Source: Pseudomonadota bacterium (GTDB lineage: Bacteria; Myxococcota; Myxococcia; Myxococcales; Myxococcaceae). From it: a stretch of 64,000 bases of DNA. The notes beneath the pieces were generated by a model. It had not been told where the DNA came from. It searched no databases and saw only the letters and a list, made by a program, of their open reading frames with translations. Below, piece by piece: positions 31,863-39,653 of the stretch. The stretch is taken from positions 23,207 to 87,206 of the forward strand of contig JAFAFL010000048.1 of assembly GCA_023423535.1 (NCBI GenBank). Direction: 5' to 3'. How positions within the stretch are numbered: position 1 is the stretch's first letter; each line of letters opens with the position of its first letter. Made by a program: the position numbers and the translations under genes.

Positions 31863-33035
31863 ATGTCGACTCCGGCCTCCTCCCCTCCCGCGCTCCCGCT
31901 CGCCGACGGCACTGCGCCCCGTCCGACGCCATCGTCGAAGGCGCCGCCCCGGCTCGAGCAGTTCGGTGCGCGCTTCGTCCGCGAACGCGCCGCGGTGCCC
32001 TCCGACGTTTCACTCCGCTGGGCGCACGAGCGCGACGCCTTCCGCCGGCTGCAGTGGCTCGCCTGCGGCAGGGCAGCGCTCTCCGGCGTCGTCACCAGCG
32101 GCGCGGTCGCCACCGCGGAGGTCCTCGCCAGCGCGCGCTGGCCGGAGGGACACTTCGACCACCAGTGGCGCTGGTGGTCGCTGGTGCTCGGCGCGACCGC
32201 GGTCTTCGCGGTGGCGGAGATCGCCTTCCTCATCTGGAACGCGCTCGACGCCACCAGCCGCACCGCGCGCATGACCGGGGTGAGGGACTGGACGAGGCTC
32301 GACCGGCCCCTCGCCCGCGCGGCGCTGGAGCTGCCGAACCCGCGCGACGGACACCCGGCGGTGGATCCGCTGCGCGAGTCGTCGAAGCTCGCGCTGCTCG
32401 TCCTCACGCTCCTCTACAAGGCGAAGCTCGCGGCCACGAACTTCATCCTCAAGCAGCTCTTCAAGCGGATGCTCGGGCGCGCCGCGGTCAGAGGCTTCCT
32501 CCCCTTCGTCGCCGTCCCGGTGACCGCGGTGTGGAACGTCATCGTCACCCTGCGCATCCTCCGCCAGGCCCGGGTGCGCGCGGTGGGGCCTCGCGCGGTG
32601 GAGCAGGCGGTGGCGCTCCTCTTTCCCCGGACCTCCGAAGGGGAGGCGCCGTCACTCTCCGCGGCGGAATCGGAAGCCGTCCTGCGCGCGGTGGGCTCGG
32701 CGATCGTCCGCACCCGCGACCTGCACCCGAACCTCGAGCATCTCCTCCACGAGCTCGAGCGCCGCCTCCTCGATCGCGGCACGGCCCCCAGCCATCCGGA
32801 GCGGCTCGACGACCCGCAGCGTTTCCTCGCGCAGCTGCGGACCCTCGAGCCCTCCGCCCGCGACAGGGCGTTGCTCGCGCTCGGCCTCGCCTGCGCACTG
32901 GACGGTCGGATCGGCCGGCGGGAGTGCGCGCTGCTGACTGCCGCGCACGCGGTCTGCGAGCGCCCCTGTGACCTAGACGACTGGCGGCGCACCGCAAAGG
33001 CCGTCCGCGAGGGCGCGCCCATCGCCGCGGCCTGA
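31863..33035 (+). CDS. Membrane protein of unknown function with TerB-like tail
   Basis: 390 residues from ATG 31863 (GTG 31854 is an alternative). After a Pro/Ser-rich start comes 'RLEQFGARFVRERAAVPSDV', then membrane segments near residues 75-95 and 115-135, and another hydrophobic stretch near 215-235 ('FLPFVAVPVTAVWNVIVTL'). The C-terminal 'DRALLALGLACALDGRIGRR' resembles TerB-like helical bundles. It may correspond to the poorly known LBF_2804-type family; I am unsure. It stands alone between the M16 pair and a terminator. Confidence 0.6.
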   Translation: MSTPASSPPALPLADGTAPRPTPSSKAPPRLEQFGARFVRERAAVPSDVSLRWAHERDAFRRLQWLACGRAALSGVVTSGAVATAEVLASARWPEGHFDHQWRWWSLVLGATAVFAVAEIAFLIWNALDATSRTARMTGVRDWTRLDRPLARAALELPNPRDGHPAVDPLRESSKLALLVLTLLYKAKLAATNFILKQLFKRMLGRAAVRGFLPFVAVPVTAVWNVIVTLRILRQARVRAVGPRAVEQAVALLFPRTSEGEAPSLSAAESEAVLRAVGSAIVRTRDLHPNLEHLLHELERRLLDRGTAPSHPERLDDPQRFLAQLRTLEPSARDRALLALGLACALDGRIGRRECALLTAAHAVCERPCDLDDWRRTAKAVREGAPIAAA

Positions 33036-33059
33036 GCCTTCACCCCCCGCAAAGAGAAA

Positions 33060-33088
33060 CCCCGCCGGTGCACGGGGCACCGGCGGGG
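33060..33088 (-). terminator. Strong hairpin terminator
   Basis: A perfect 12-bp stem, CCCCGCCGGTGC with GCACCGGCGGGG, around a 5-nt loop. On the minus strand it is followed by a T-rich run (TTTCTCTTT), so it terminates the CxxCH lipoprotein gene that ends at 33121. It may also stop plus-strand transcripts arriving from 33035, although that side lacks a T run. Confidence 0.8.
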
Positions 33089-33120
33089 ATCCCTGAAGCG
33101 CGTCGCACCTCGCGCGACTT

Positions 33121-34923
33121 CTAGTGCTCGGCGTGCAGCTCCTTCAGCATCGCCAGCCGCTCGCACGCGTTGTTCGCCAGCGCGTCGAGGATCTGCGCCC
33201 GGCGGGTCGGCTCATCGAAGTTGCGCGGCGTGCCGCTCATGCAGTCGCTCTCGCTGTGCGGACCGGAGAGGAACTGGGAGAGGTTCCCGTTCTCGTCGAT
33301 GTGCGTGAAGTTGCCGCCCGCGTTGACGTCACCGGCGTGGCAGCCGGCGCAGGTGTTCGAGGAGTACTCGAAGCGCGCGTCGTCCGCGGAGATGGCGGCG
33401 TTGCCCGCGAGGTTCGCCTGGAAGCAGAAGCCGGGGTGCGGCATGTCGGAGGCCATGGCGCGGATGAAGATGCCGCTGCCCGCCGGGTACTCGAGCGGAT
33501 CGAACGAGCCGGTGAGGATGTTCAGCATCGAGAACGGCACGAAGGGCCAGATCGTCGGCAGGTTGTCGTCGATCGTCTGGTCGAGCTGCGGCGTGTTGTC
33601 GAGCGAGATGTCCGGCGTCCGCTTCACCGTCTCCGGCACCACGAGCCCCGAGCCGCCCGGATCGAGGATGAACTCACGCAGCTGCCACGGGTGGTCGAAG
33701 ACGAAGTCGTTGGTGCGCAGCTGGTTCAGCGCGCTGCCGTTCGGCTTGTTCGGGTTCGCGTCGCGCGTGGTCACCAGGTCGGTGATGTCCTGCAACATCG
33801 CGTTGTACTGCGGGCTGCCCACCGGCTCGTTCGCCAGCTCCACCCACTTGCGCGCCAGGTCCGTCATCTGGTCGCAGTCCTCCTGGATGTTGCCGTACTC
33901 GAAGATGACGAGGAACGGCAGCGGGTTGCAGTTCGCGTCCTCGAGCGCGAAGACGAAGCGCGTCTCACCCGAGCCACCGCCGTAGCCGACGGACTCGTGC
34001 AGGTCCATGCGGTTGACGATCGCCACCAGGCGGAAGGGCGCGACCTTCAGGTCGAAGGTGCCGCCGCTGATGTTGTCCCAGTCGTCGATGAACTGCTGCA
34101 CGCCCGGCCGCGCGAGCGCGCTGTTGAAGTGGAACTCCTGGTTGCTGTGCCAGGTGTCCAGCCACTTCCGCGCCGCGTCCTCCGGCGGCATGCCGGTCAG
34201 CGGCTGGTTGATCATCTCGGTCCAGAGGTGGCCGAAGGTCCACGCGCCCATCGGCGTGCCGCTGCCGCTGCAGCGGTCGAAGGTGCGGTTCGGATCGTTC
34301 ACCACGTCCGGGTGGTTGATGACGATCGAGTGCTCGAAAGAGATGTTCTGCGACAGGCCGAGCGGCGTCGCGTCGATCGGATTGTCCGGCGTGATGTCCG
34401 CCTCGGCGATCGCCTGGACGATGTCCGACTTCGTCACCTTGCGGCCCTCGAAGGAGACGACCTTCACCTTCCCCGCGCCGCCCGCCATCTCGAGCCGGCG
34501 GTTCTGCTTCCGCAGCTCGTCGAAGTCGAAGTGCACGAAGGCGGTGAACACGCCGTCGCCCGCCTGGTCGTCGGCGCCCTTGCCGTCGTCGGTGAAGGTG
34601 ACGTCGCGCTTGGGGTCCCGCCGGTCACGCTGGAGGACGAAGAAGCCCTGCGCGTGGACGTCCTTCGAGTCCTTCGACACCGAGGCGAACATCCGCGCGT
34701 TGCCGTCCGCGGTCTCCTTCTTCAACATCGCGACCTGCATCTTCTCGATGTTCGGAATGGCCTTGCCGCTCGGCTGCGGTGCGGGCTGCTGCTTGGCCGC
34801 CTGCTGCAGGGAGGCGGTCTGCGGCGTGCTGGAGGACGACGAACAGGCGCTGAACGTCAGCGCTGCCGCGGTCAAGGCGACCAGGCCAGCGCCGCGGTAA
34901 GCGGGGTTTGCACTTTTCTTCAA
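33121..34923 (-). CDS. Lipoprotein with a CxxCH heme motif
   Basis: 600 residues with a lipoprotein signal ('LTAAALTFSAC', Cys27) and a Ser/Gln/Pro-rich tether. A 'CAGCH' heme-c motif lies near the C-terminus ('YSSNTCAGCHAGDVNAGGNF'). An early segment 'DDGKGADDQAGDGVFTAFVH' resembles the Asp-rich repeat of secreted bacterial proteins. Large unannotated lipoproteins of this architecture are common in myxobacteria; function is unknown, and electron transfer is possible if heme is attached. It is transcribed away from dnaN and ends at a strong hairpin. Confidence 0.75.
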   Translation of the reverse strand: MKKSANPAYRGAGLVALTAAALTFSACSSSSSTPQTASLQQAAKQQPAPQPSGKAIPNIEKMQVAMLKKETADGNARMFASVSKDSKDVHAQGFFVLQRDRRDPKRDVTFTDDGKGADDQAGDGVFTAFVHFDFDELRKQNRRLEMAGGAGKVKVVSFEGRKVTKSDIVQAIAEADITPDNPIDATPLGLSQNISFEHSIVINHPDVVNDPNRTFDRCSGSGTPMGAWTFGHLWTEMINQPLTGMPPEDAARKWLDTWHSNQEFHFNSALARPGVQQFIDDWDNISGGTFDLKVAPFRLVAIVNRMDLHESVGYGGGSGETRFVFALEDANCNPLPFLVIFEYGNIQEDCDQMTDLARKWVELANEPVGSPQYNAMLQDITDLVTTRDANPNKPNGSALNQLRTNDFVFDHPWQLREFILDPGGSGLVVPETVKRTPDISLDNTPQLDQTIDDNLPTIWPFVPFSMLNILTGSFDPLEYPAGSGIFIRAMASDMPHPGFCFQANLAGNAAISADDARFEYSSNTCAGCHAGDVNAGGNFTHIDENGNLSQFLSGPHSESDCMSGTPRNFDEPTRRAQILDALANNACERLAMLKELHAEH

Positions 34924-35017
34924 GGGAACTCCGGTGAGCGGGGGTTGGGGCAGATGCGGGTCACTGCGGGTGAAGCAGCCGCACGCTTAGTCGGAGTGCA
35001 GGCTCGAAAACCCTCCC

Positions 35018-35035
35018 ACTTCCCCAATGGGAAGT
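35018..35035. promoter_or_regulatory. Inverted repeat upstream of dnaN
   Basis: ACTTCCC-CAAT-GGGAAGT, a perfect 7-bp palindrome with a 4-bp centre, lies midway in the 280-bp gap between the divergent CxxCH lipoprotein and dnaN. It could be an operator. No TTATCCACA-type DnaA boxes were found around it. Confidence 0.35.
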
Positions 35036-35155
35036 TATCTGGCCAACACTTCGGCACGGAAATCAGAAAGGCAGGAAATATCGCGCGCTGAACCGGCAGC
35101 AGAAAGCGACGTCCCCGTTGCTTTGACCATGCACGTAGGGCACGGCCACGCCGCA

Positions 35156-35184
35156 TTGACCTCCCTCCGGGCACGGACTACACG
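35156..35184 (+). promoter_or_regulatory. Candidate dnaN promoter
   Basis: TTGACC (5/6 match to TTGACA), a 17-bp spacer and TACACG, ending 19 bp before the dnaN ATG. A second TTGACC at 35123-35128 has no -10 at the right distance. A GGGGAG ribosome-binding site follows at 35193. Weak -10, so tentative. Confidence 0.35.
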
Positions 35185-35203
35185 GGCGGCGGGGAGCCAC
35201 CAC

Positions 35204-36310
35204 ATGGAATTCAAGATCGAGGCGGACCAGCTCAAGCGCGCGCTGCAGCGGGCGCAGGGCATCGTGGAGCGGAAGACCACCATGCCCATCCTGGCCAACG
35301 TGCTCATCAACGCGCAGAAGACGGGCGTGTCGGTGACCGCGTTCGACCTCGACATCGGCGTGGTGAGCGAGCACCCGGCGGAGGTGCTGAAGCCGGGCGC
35401 GGTGACGGTGTCGGCGAAGTACCTGCACGACATCGTGGCCAGCGCGCCGGACGCGACGCTGACGCTGAAGCGGCTCTCGAACAACTACGTGGAGATCACC
35501 TCCGGCACGGCGAACTTCAAGATCGTCGGCATGGCGCCGGAGGAGTACCCGAAGTTCCCGAAGGAGGAGAGCGCCGGGCTGGTGAAGGTGAACGGCGCGC
35601 TCATCCTCGAGATGATCAAGAAGACGCAGTTCGCCATCAGCACCGACGAGACGCGCTACATCCTCAACGGCGTGTTCTTCGAGCCCCGCGAGGGCGGCAA
35701 GACGCGCATGGTCGCGACCGACGGTCACCGGCTCGCGCTGGTGGAGCGGGAGATGGAGGGCGACTTCGGCCTCAAGAGCGGCGTCATCGTTCCGCGCAAG
35801 GGCCTCTTCGAGCTCCGGCGGCTGCTGGATGAAGCGCCCGAGGCGGAGTGCTTCCTCGGCTTCGCGGACAACAGCGCGCTGTTCAAGAAGACGGGCCTCA
35901 CCATGGTGATGCGCCTCATCGACGGGCAGTTCCCCGAGTACCAGCGGGTCATCCCCAAGGAGGGCGAAAAGCAGGTCGCGCTCCCCCGCATCCGGTTCCT
36001 CGAGGGCCTGCGCCGGATCGCGCTGCTCTCGGCAGACAAGTCCAACGCGGTGAAGGTGCGCCTGTCCGACAACCTCCTGCGGATCACCTCGCACAACCCG
36101 GACCTCGGCGAGGCGAAGGACGACATCGACTGCACGTACCGCGGGCCGGAGCTGACGGTGGGCTTCAACGCGCGCTACCTCACCGACGTGCTCTCGGTGC
36201 TCGACACCGACGAGGTGGTGTTCGAGCTCGGCGACGAGCACAGCCCCGGCGTGCTCCACGCGCCCGGCGACAAGAGCTACACCGCGGTCGTCATGCCGAT
36301 GCGCGTGTGA
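35204..36310 (+). CDS. dnaN: DNA polymerase III beta subunit (sliding clamp)
   Basis: 368 residues from ATG 35204 ('MEFKIEADQLKRALQRAQGI'). The start is supported by GGGGAG about 6 bp upstream and by the family's usual N-terminus. The three clamp domains are seen as 'KTTMPILANVLINA', 'TDETRYILNGVFFE' and 'NPDLGEAKDDIDCTY', and the C-terminus ends in the usual 'YTAVVMPMRV'. The dimeric ring tethers polymerase III and repair enzymes to DNA. recF follows after 16 bp, as in many bacteria, but dnaA does not precede it. Confidence 0.98.
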   Translation: MEFKIEADQLKRALQRAQGIVERKTTMPILANVLINAQKTGVSVTAFDLDIGVVSEHPAEVLKPGAVTVSAKYLHDIVASAPDATLTLKRLSNNYVEITSGTANFKIVGMAPEEYPKFPKEESAGLVKVNGALILEMIKKTQFAISTDETRYILNGVFFEPREGGKTRMVATDGHRLALVEREMEGDFGLKSGVIVPRKGLFELRRLLDEAPEAECFLGFADNSALFKKTGLTMVMRLIDGQFPEYQRVIPKEGEKQVALPRIRFLEGLRRIALLSADKSNAVKVRLSDNLLRITSHNPDLGEAKDDIDCTYRGPELTVGFNARYLTDVLSVLDTDEVVFELGDEHSPGVLHAPGDKSYTAVVMPMRV

Positions 36311-36326
36311 GCCGCTCGGCGCCTTC

Positions 36327-37457
36327 GTGAGGCTGTTGCAGGTCAGCTACCGGGACTTCCGGAACCTGGGCGAGGTCACCCTCTGCCCTTCGGCGCACGC
36401 GACGATCGCGGTGGGCCAGAACGGGCAGGGGAAGACGAACCTGCTCGAGGGCATCTACTTCCTCTCCACGCTGAAGCCGCTGCGGGCCTCGCGCCTCGGC
36501 GAGCTGGTGCGCTTCGGCACCGAGCGCGCGCGGGTCTCCGGCCGCTTTCTCCTCGGCGGCGCCGAGCGCGAGATCGCCGTCGAGGTGGAGAAGGGCGTCC
36601 GCCAGGCGTTCGTGGACGGGAAGAAGGCCGCGTCGCTGGAGGAGTACTTCGGCGGCGTGTCGGTGGTGGCGTTCACGCCGGACGACCTCGAGGTGGTGAA
36701 GGGCGGGCCCGAGGGCCGGCGCGCGTTCCTCGACCGCGCGGTGTTCAACCGCTTCCCCGCGTTCCTCCGCGAGAGCCGCGCCTACGGCCGGGCGCTGAAG
36801 GGGCGCAACAAGCTGCTGAAGGAGGGCGCGCCGGCGGCCTATCTCGACACCTGGGACGAGGCGTTGGCGAAGGCGGGCGCGCGGGTGCTCACGCGAAGGC
36901 GCGCGCTCTTGATGGAGCTGTCACCGAAGGCACAGCGCGCGTTCGACGCCATCGGCCGGACGCCGGACGGGGCGCGCTACGAGTACGGCCTCTCGCACGT
37001 GAGCCTGGAGAGCGCCGGCGGCTTCGAGGGCCCGGACGTGGACGAGGGCCTCCTGCAGCACGCGCTGCTCGAGGCCTTGAGCGCGCGACGTGAGCGCGAC
37101 CGGGAGCGCGGCTTCACCAGCGCCGGGCCACACGCGGACGACCTGGAGGTCCGGCTGGGCGAGCGGATGGCGCGCACCTTCGCGTCGCAGGGACAGCAAC
37201 GCGCATTGGTGCTGGGCTGGAAGATCGCGGAGATCGAAAACCTCCACGCGCACCACGGGTTCCTGCCGCTGCTCCTGCTCGACGACGTCTCCAGCGAGCT
37301 CGACCCCGAGCGCAACGCGTACCTCATGGACTACCTCGCGAAGAGCGGCGCGCAGACCTTCCTCACCACCACCGACGCGCAGCTCGTCCGCGCCGCCGCG
37401 GGTGAGGACACCGCCTGGTTCCGCGTGCGGAGCGGGACGGTGGCGGCGGCGGAGTAG
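36327..37457 (+). CDS. recF: RecF recombination/repair ATPase
   Basis: 376 residues from GTG 36327. SMC-like ATPase: N-terminal 'DFRNLGEVTL', Walker A 'VGQNGQGKTNLLEGIYF', the RecF signature 'SQGQQRALVLGWKIAE' and Walker B 'LLLLDDVSSELD'. It loads RecA at gapped DNA with RecOR. Sixteen bp after dnaN, so surely in the same operon. The C-terminus runs a little past the usual end with 'GTVAAAE'. Confidence 0.97.
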   Translation: MRLLQVSYRDFRNLGEVTLCPSAHATIAVGQNGQGKTNLLEGIYFLSTLKPLRASRLGELVRFGTERARVSGRFLLGGAEREIAVEVEKGVRQAFVDGKKAASLEEYFGGVSVVAFTPDDLEVVKGGPEGRRAFLDRAVFNRFPAFLRESRAYGRALKGRNKLLKEGAPAAYLDTWDEALAKAGARVLTRRRALLMELSPKAQRAFDAIGRTPDGARYEYGLSHVSLESAGGFEGPDVDEGLLQHALLEALSARRERDRERGFTSAGPHADDLEVRLGERMARTFASQGQQRALVLGWKIAEIENLHAHHGFLPLLLLDDVSSELDPERNAYLMDYLAKSGAQTFLTTTDAQLVRAAAGEDTAWFRVRSGTVAAAE

Positions 37458-37472
37458 TCCCGTCCCACCGGC

Positions 37473-38045
37473 TCAGGGAGTGTCGGCGTCGCGGACCATC
37501 CGGTCCCATGCCTTCACCCGCTCGTCGTCGTCGCCCACGAGGGACGTGAGATGGCTTCGGACGTACGCCGTGTCCAGCTTGATGCCGCGCGATGCGGCGA
37601 GCCTCTCGAGATCGACGAGATCCTTGGGCCGGAAGAAGAGCAGCTTGAAGACGGCGAGCGCTTCCGGAGCCAGCACCCAGAGGGACCTGCCACCGGTCGA
37701 GACCTGCCTGCGCGTTCTCATGGCCTCCCACGAGAACTCGATGCTCGGCGTGAACAGGTCGATTCGGAAGTCTCCGAAGCGCCCCTGGAACATCCCTTCG
37801 GCTACTGCGTCGCGCCGCGCACGCTCGGCGTTCACGTCCACGCCGCACTCGCGAAGTGCATCGACAACCTCGCCGAGTTGGTCGTCGCGTACGAAGACGT
37901 TCAGGTCGACATCCAGCGTTCCGCGAGGGGTGCTCCAGATTCCGAAGGCGAGCGCGCCTCCTACTGCGTACGGGATGTCTCGCGCGTCCAACGATGCGCC
38001 GATGACTGAGGCGGCCTCCATCGCATCTGCCGGCAATTCAGCCAT
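37473..38045 (-). CDS. Nucleotidyltransferase-fold protein (AbiEii/MNT-like)
   Basis: 190 residues. The signature is 'YAVGGALAFGIWSTPRGTLD' followed by 'VDLNVFV': the Gly-Gly-x-Ala-x4-G...R-T-x-D-x-DL pattern of nucleotidyltransferases that includes AbiEii/MenT-type toxins and minimal NTases. The DxD pair should bind Mg-NTP. The remainder is helical ('VLAPEALAVFKLLFFRPKDL', with the Lys and Asp typical of the family). Its start overlaps the upstream small gene by 8 bp, a toxin-antitoxin-like layout. It is inserted between recF and gyrB on the opposite strand to both. Confidence 0.78.
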   Translation of the reverse strand: MAELPADAMEAASVIGASLDARDIPYAVGGALAFGIWSTPRGTLDVDLNVFVRDDQLGEVVDALRECGVDVNAERARRDAVAEGMFQGRFGDFRIDLFTPSIEFSWEAMRTRRQVSTGGRSLWVLAPEALAVFKLLFFRPKDLVDLERLAASRGIKLDTAYVRSHLTSLVGDDDERVKAWDRMVRDADTP

Positions 38046-38286
38046 GGCTCGCCCGGTACTCTGCGCGGAGTCTCTGCAGGTGCTGCCTCGAGCTCGTTGG
38101 AATGGGGTCCGACGCCCTGAGTATCGCTTCGCGGTCGGGCCGGCCGTGCAACTGCGCCATGGCCGTGCGGCAAGCGATCCCGACCAGGCGTGCGCGCTCG
38201 GAGGGGCTGAGGTCCGAATACGGTGCGACCTCCTCCCGGATCGATGTCCGGTTGTCCTTTACCCATCCTGGCAGCTGAACCCTCAC
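38038..38286 (-). CDS. Small partner of the nucleotidyltransferase, possible antitoxin
   Basis: 82 residues from GTG 38286 ('VRVQLPGWVKDNRTSIREEV'), ending in 'HLQRLRAEYRASHG'. It is hydrophilic and helical with no domain I recognise. The 8-bp overlap with the NTase gene and its size argue for a two-gene unit such as a type II or type IV toxin-antitoxin pair. The frame continues upstream, but that part is a shadow of the 38410-38886 gene on the other strand. Confidence 0.55.
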   Translation of the reverse strand: MRVQLPGWVKDNRTSIREEVAPYSDLSPSERARLVGIACRTAMAQLHGRPDREAILRASDPIPTSSRQHLQRLRAEYRASHG

Positions 38287-38409
38287 CGCGTGCGTACCTC
38301 CTGACTCGAGTATCAGACTCGCTGGGCCGGCCGGCAACGGAGCCCGCCTGCCTCGTGCGTTCTCCGCTGGCGCGAGCGGTCGAGCGCGTGGTGGCGACCG
38401 TCCACGCTC

Positions 38410-38886
38410 GTGTCTACGCTCCCCGTCGTGCACTTCTTCCCCTACGACCCGCGCCTGATGCGCTGGACGTTCTTCTCTGCCGCGGCGGTGTGCGCGGTGC
38501 TCGCGGCCTGGGCGTTCAGCAGCGCGACGACGGGCGGGACCCCGGACATGACCGCGTGGGCGCGGCTGGGCGTGGCGGCGGGACTGGGCCTCGCCTTCGC
38601 GGTGATGCTCCTCAAGCTGCGGCCGCGCGAAGGGTGGGGCGTGGCGATCTCTCCGGACGGCATCACCGTCTCGCGCCCGCTCTCCCGCGCCGCGCCGATG
38701 GAGATCCCCTGGGACAACGTCTCCGAGATCCGCCGTCAGGGGCGGAAGCGCGAGAAGCTCCTCGTGCTGCTGCAGCCGCAGGGGCGGGTGCTCCTCGGGC
38801 GGCACCTCTTCGCGTCGAAGGCCGGCTACGAGTCCCTCGCCGAGGCGCTGGAGAAGCGCGCGCCGCAGAAGCGCTACGACGCGTAG
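38410..38886 (+). CDS. Small membrane protein with PH-like domain
   Basis: 158 residues from GTG 38410 (GTG 38428 is possible). There are two N-terminal membrane helices ('FFSAAAVCAVLAAWAF' and 'LGVAAGLGLAFAVMLL'). A cytoplasmic beta-rich part follows ('VAISPDGITVSRPLSRAAPM', 'EIPWDNVSEIRRQGRKREKL') that resembles bacterial PH (bPH/YdbT-like) domains. Role unknown. Confidence 0.6.
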   Translation: MSTLPVVHFFPYDPRLMRWTFFSAAAVCAVLAAWAFSSATTGGTPDMTAWARLGVAAGLGLAFAVMLLKLRPREGWGVAISPDGITVSRPLSRAAPMEIPWDNVSEIRRQGRKREKLLVLLQPQGRVLLGRHLFASKAGYESLAEALEKRAPQKRYDA

Positions 38887-38922
38887 GCGGCACTCCGCGC
38901 GCCCGGTGGTAGAAGCCGCGGC

Positions 38923-39501
38923 ATGCGCCTGTCGATCCCGCTCGCTCTCCTCTTCGCGCTCGGCCTCCTCGTCCTCCCCAGCGCCGCCGAAGCCTCTCCC
39001 TCCGTCTCCTGTGACGGCTGCGCGCTCCTCGCGAGCGACCGCCCCGTGCGCCGCGTAGACGACTCGGCGCGCCTGCTCGAGCTGGAGAATCGCGTGGACG
39101 AGCTCAACCGCGAGATCCGCGGCATCAACACCAACTGGCCGGGCGGCTACATCGCCCTCGCGTACGTGGGTTACGTGGTCGCGCCGATGGGGATCATCGG
39201 CGGGAGCTCCTTCCTCATCTACGGGCTCCTGCTCTCCTCGGTGGAGATGACCCGCTCGCTGGGCATCGCGCTGGCGGCGATTGGCGCCGGAGGCCTCGTG
39301 CTCGGCCTCGCGGGCGTGGGCGCGATCGTCTTCGCCGTCATCCGAGGCACAGCGGTGGCGAACGAGGCGAAGGCCCGGCGCGACGTGCTGGTGGACGAGC
39401 GGCAGGGGCTCGAACGCGAGCTCGACCGGCTCCGCGGACGGACTGCGCCGCCGGGTGCGAACGCCACGTTTACCGGGCTCGTTCCGGTGCTCGCCTTCTA
39501 G
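38923..39501 (+). CDS. Exported membrane protein of unknown function
   Basis: 192 residues with a signal peptide ('LALLFALGLLVLPSAAEA') and a short Cys-containing mature start ('VSCDGCALL'). A helical segment then resembles a coiled coil ('LLELENRVDELNREIRGI'), followed by two membrane helices near 85-110 and 115-140 and a C-terminal charged helix ('VDERQGLERELDRLRGR'). No family recognised. It lies just before the gyrB promoter. Confidence 0.55.
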   Translation: MRLSIPLALLFALGLLVLPSAAEASPSVSCDGCALLASDRPVRRVDDSARLLELENRVDELNREIRGINTNWPGGYIALAYVGYVVAPMGIIGGSSFLIYGLLLSSVEMTRSLGIALAAIGAGGLVLGLAGVGAIVFAVIRGTAVANEAKARRDVLVDERQGLERELDRLRGRTAPPGANATFTGLVPVLAF

Positions 39502-39559
39502 CCCCGCGAGAGGGCGTGAATCCGGAGTGATTCCGGGCGGTTGGGGGGAGCTTCCCTGC

Positions 39560-39588
39560 TTGTTGAAGGGGGGATCGCGTGTTAGAAA
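39560..39588 (+). promoter_or_regulatory. Candidate gyrB promoter
   Basis: TTGTTG (39560-39565), a 17-bp spacer and TAGAAA (39583-39588; 4/6 of TATAAT), about 65 bp upstream of the gyrB ATG in a locally AT-richer stretch. gyrB promoters are commonly supercoiling-sensitive; nothing here shows that directly. Confidence 0.45.
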
Positions 39589-39653
39589 ATCCAGCCTGTT
39601 TCCGGCCCGTGCGCGCGCACCTCGCGGCGCTCCCGGATGCCACCTGAGAGCCC

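Noticed and set aside
34924..35203. Replication origin next to dnaN
   Set aside because: No TTATCCACA-type boxes, no AT-rich unwinding region and no dnaA; one TTATCTGG is too far from consensus.
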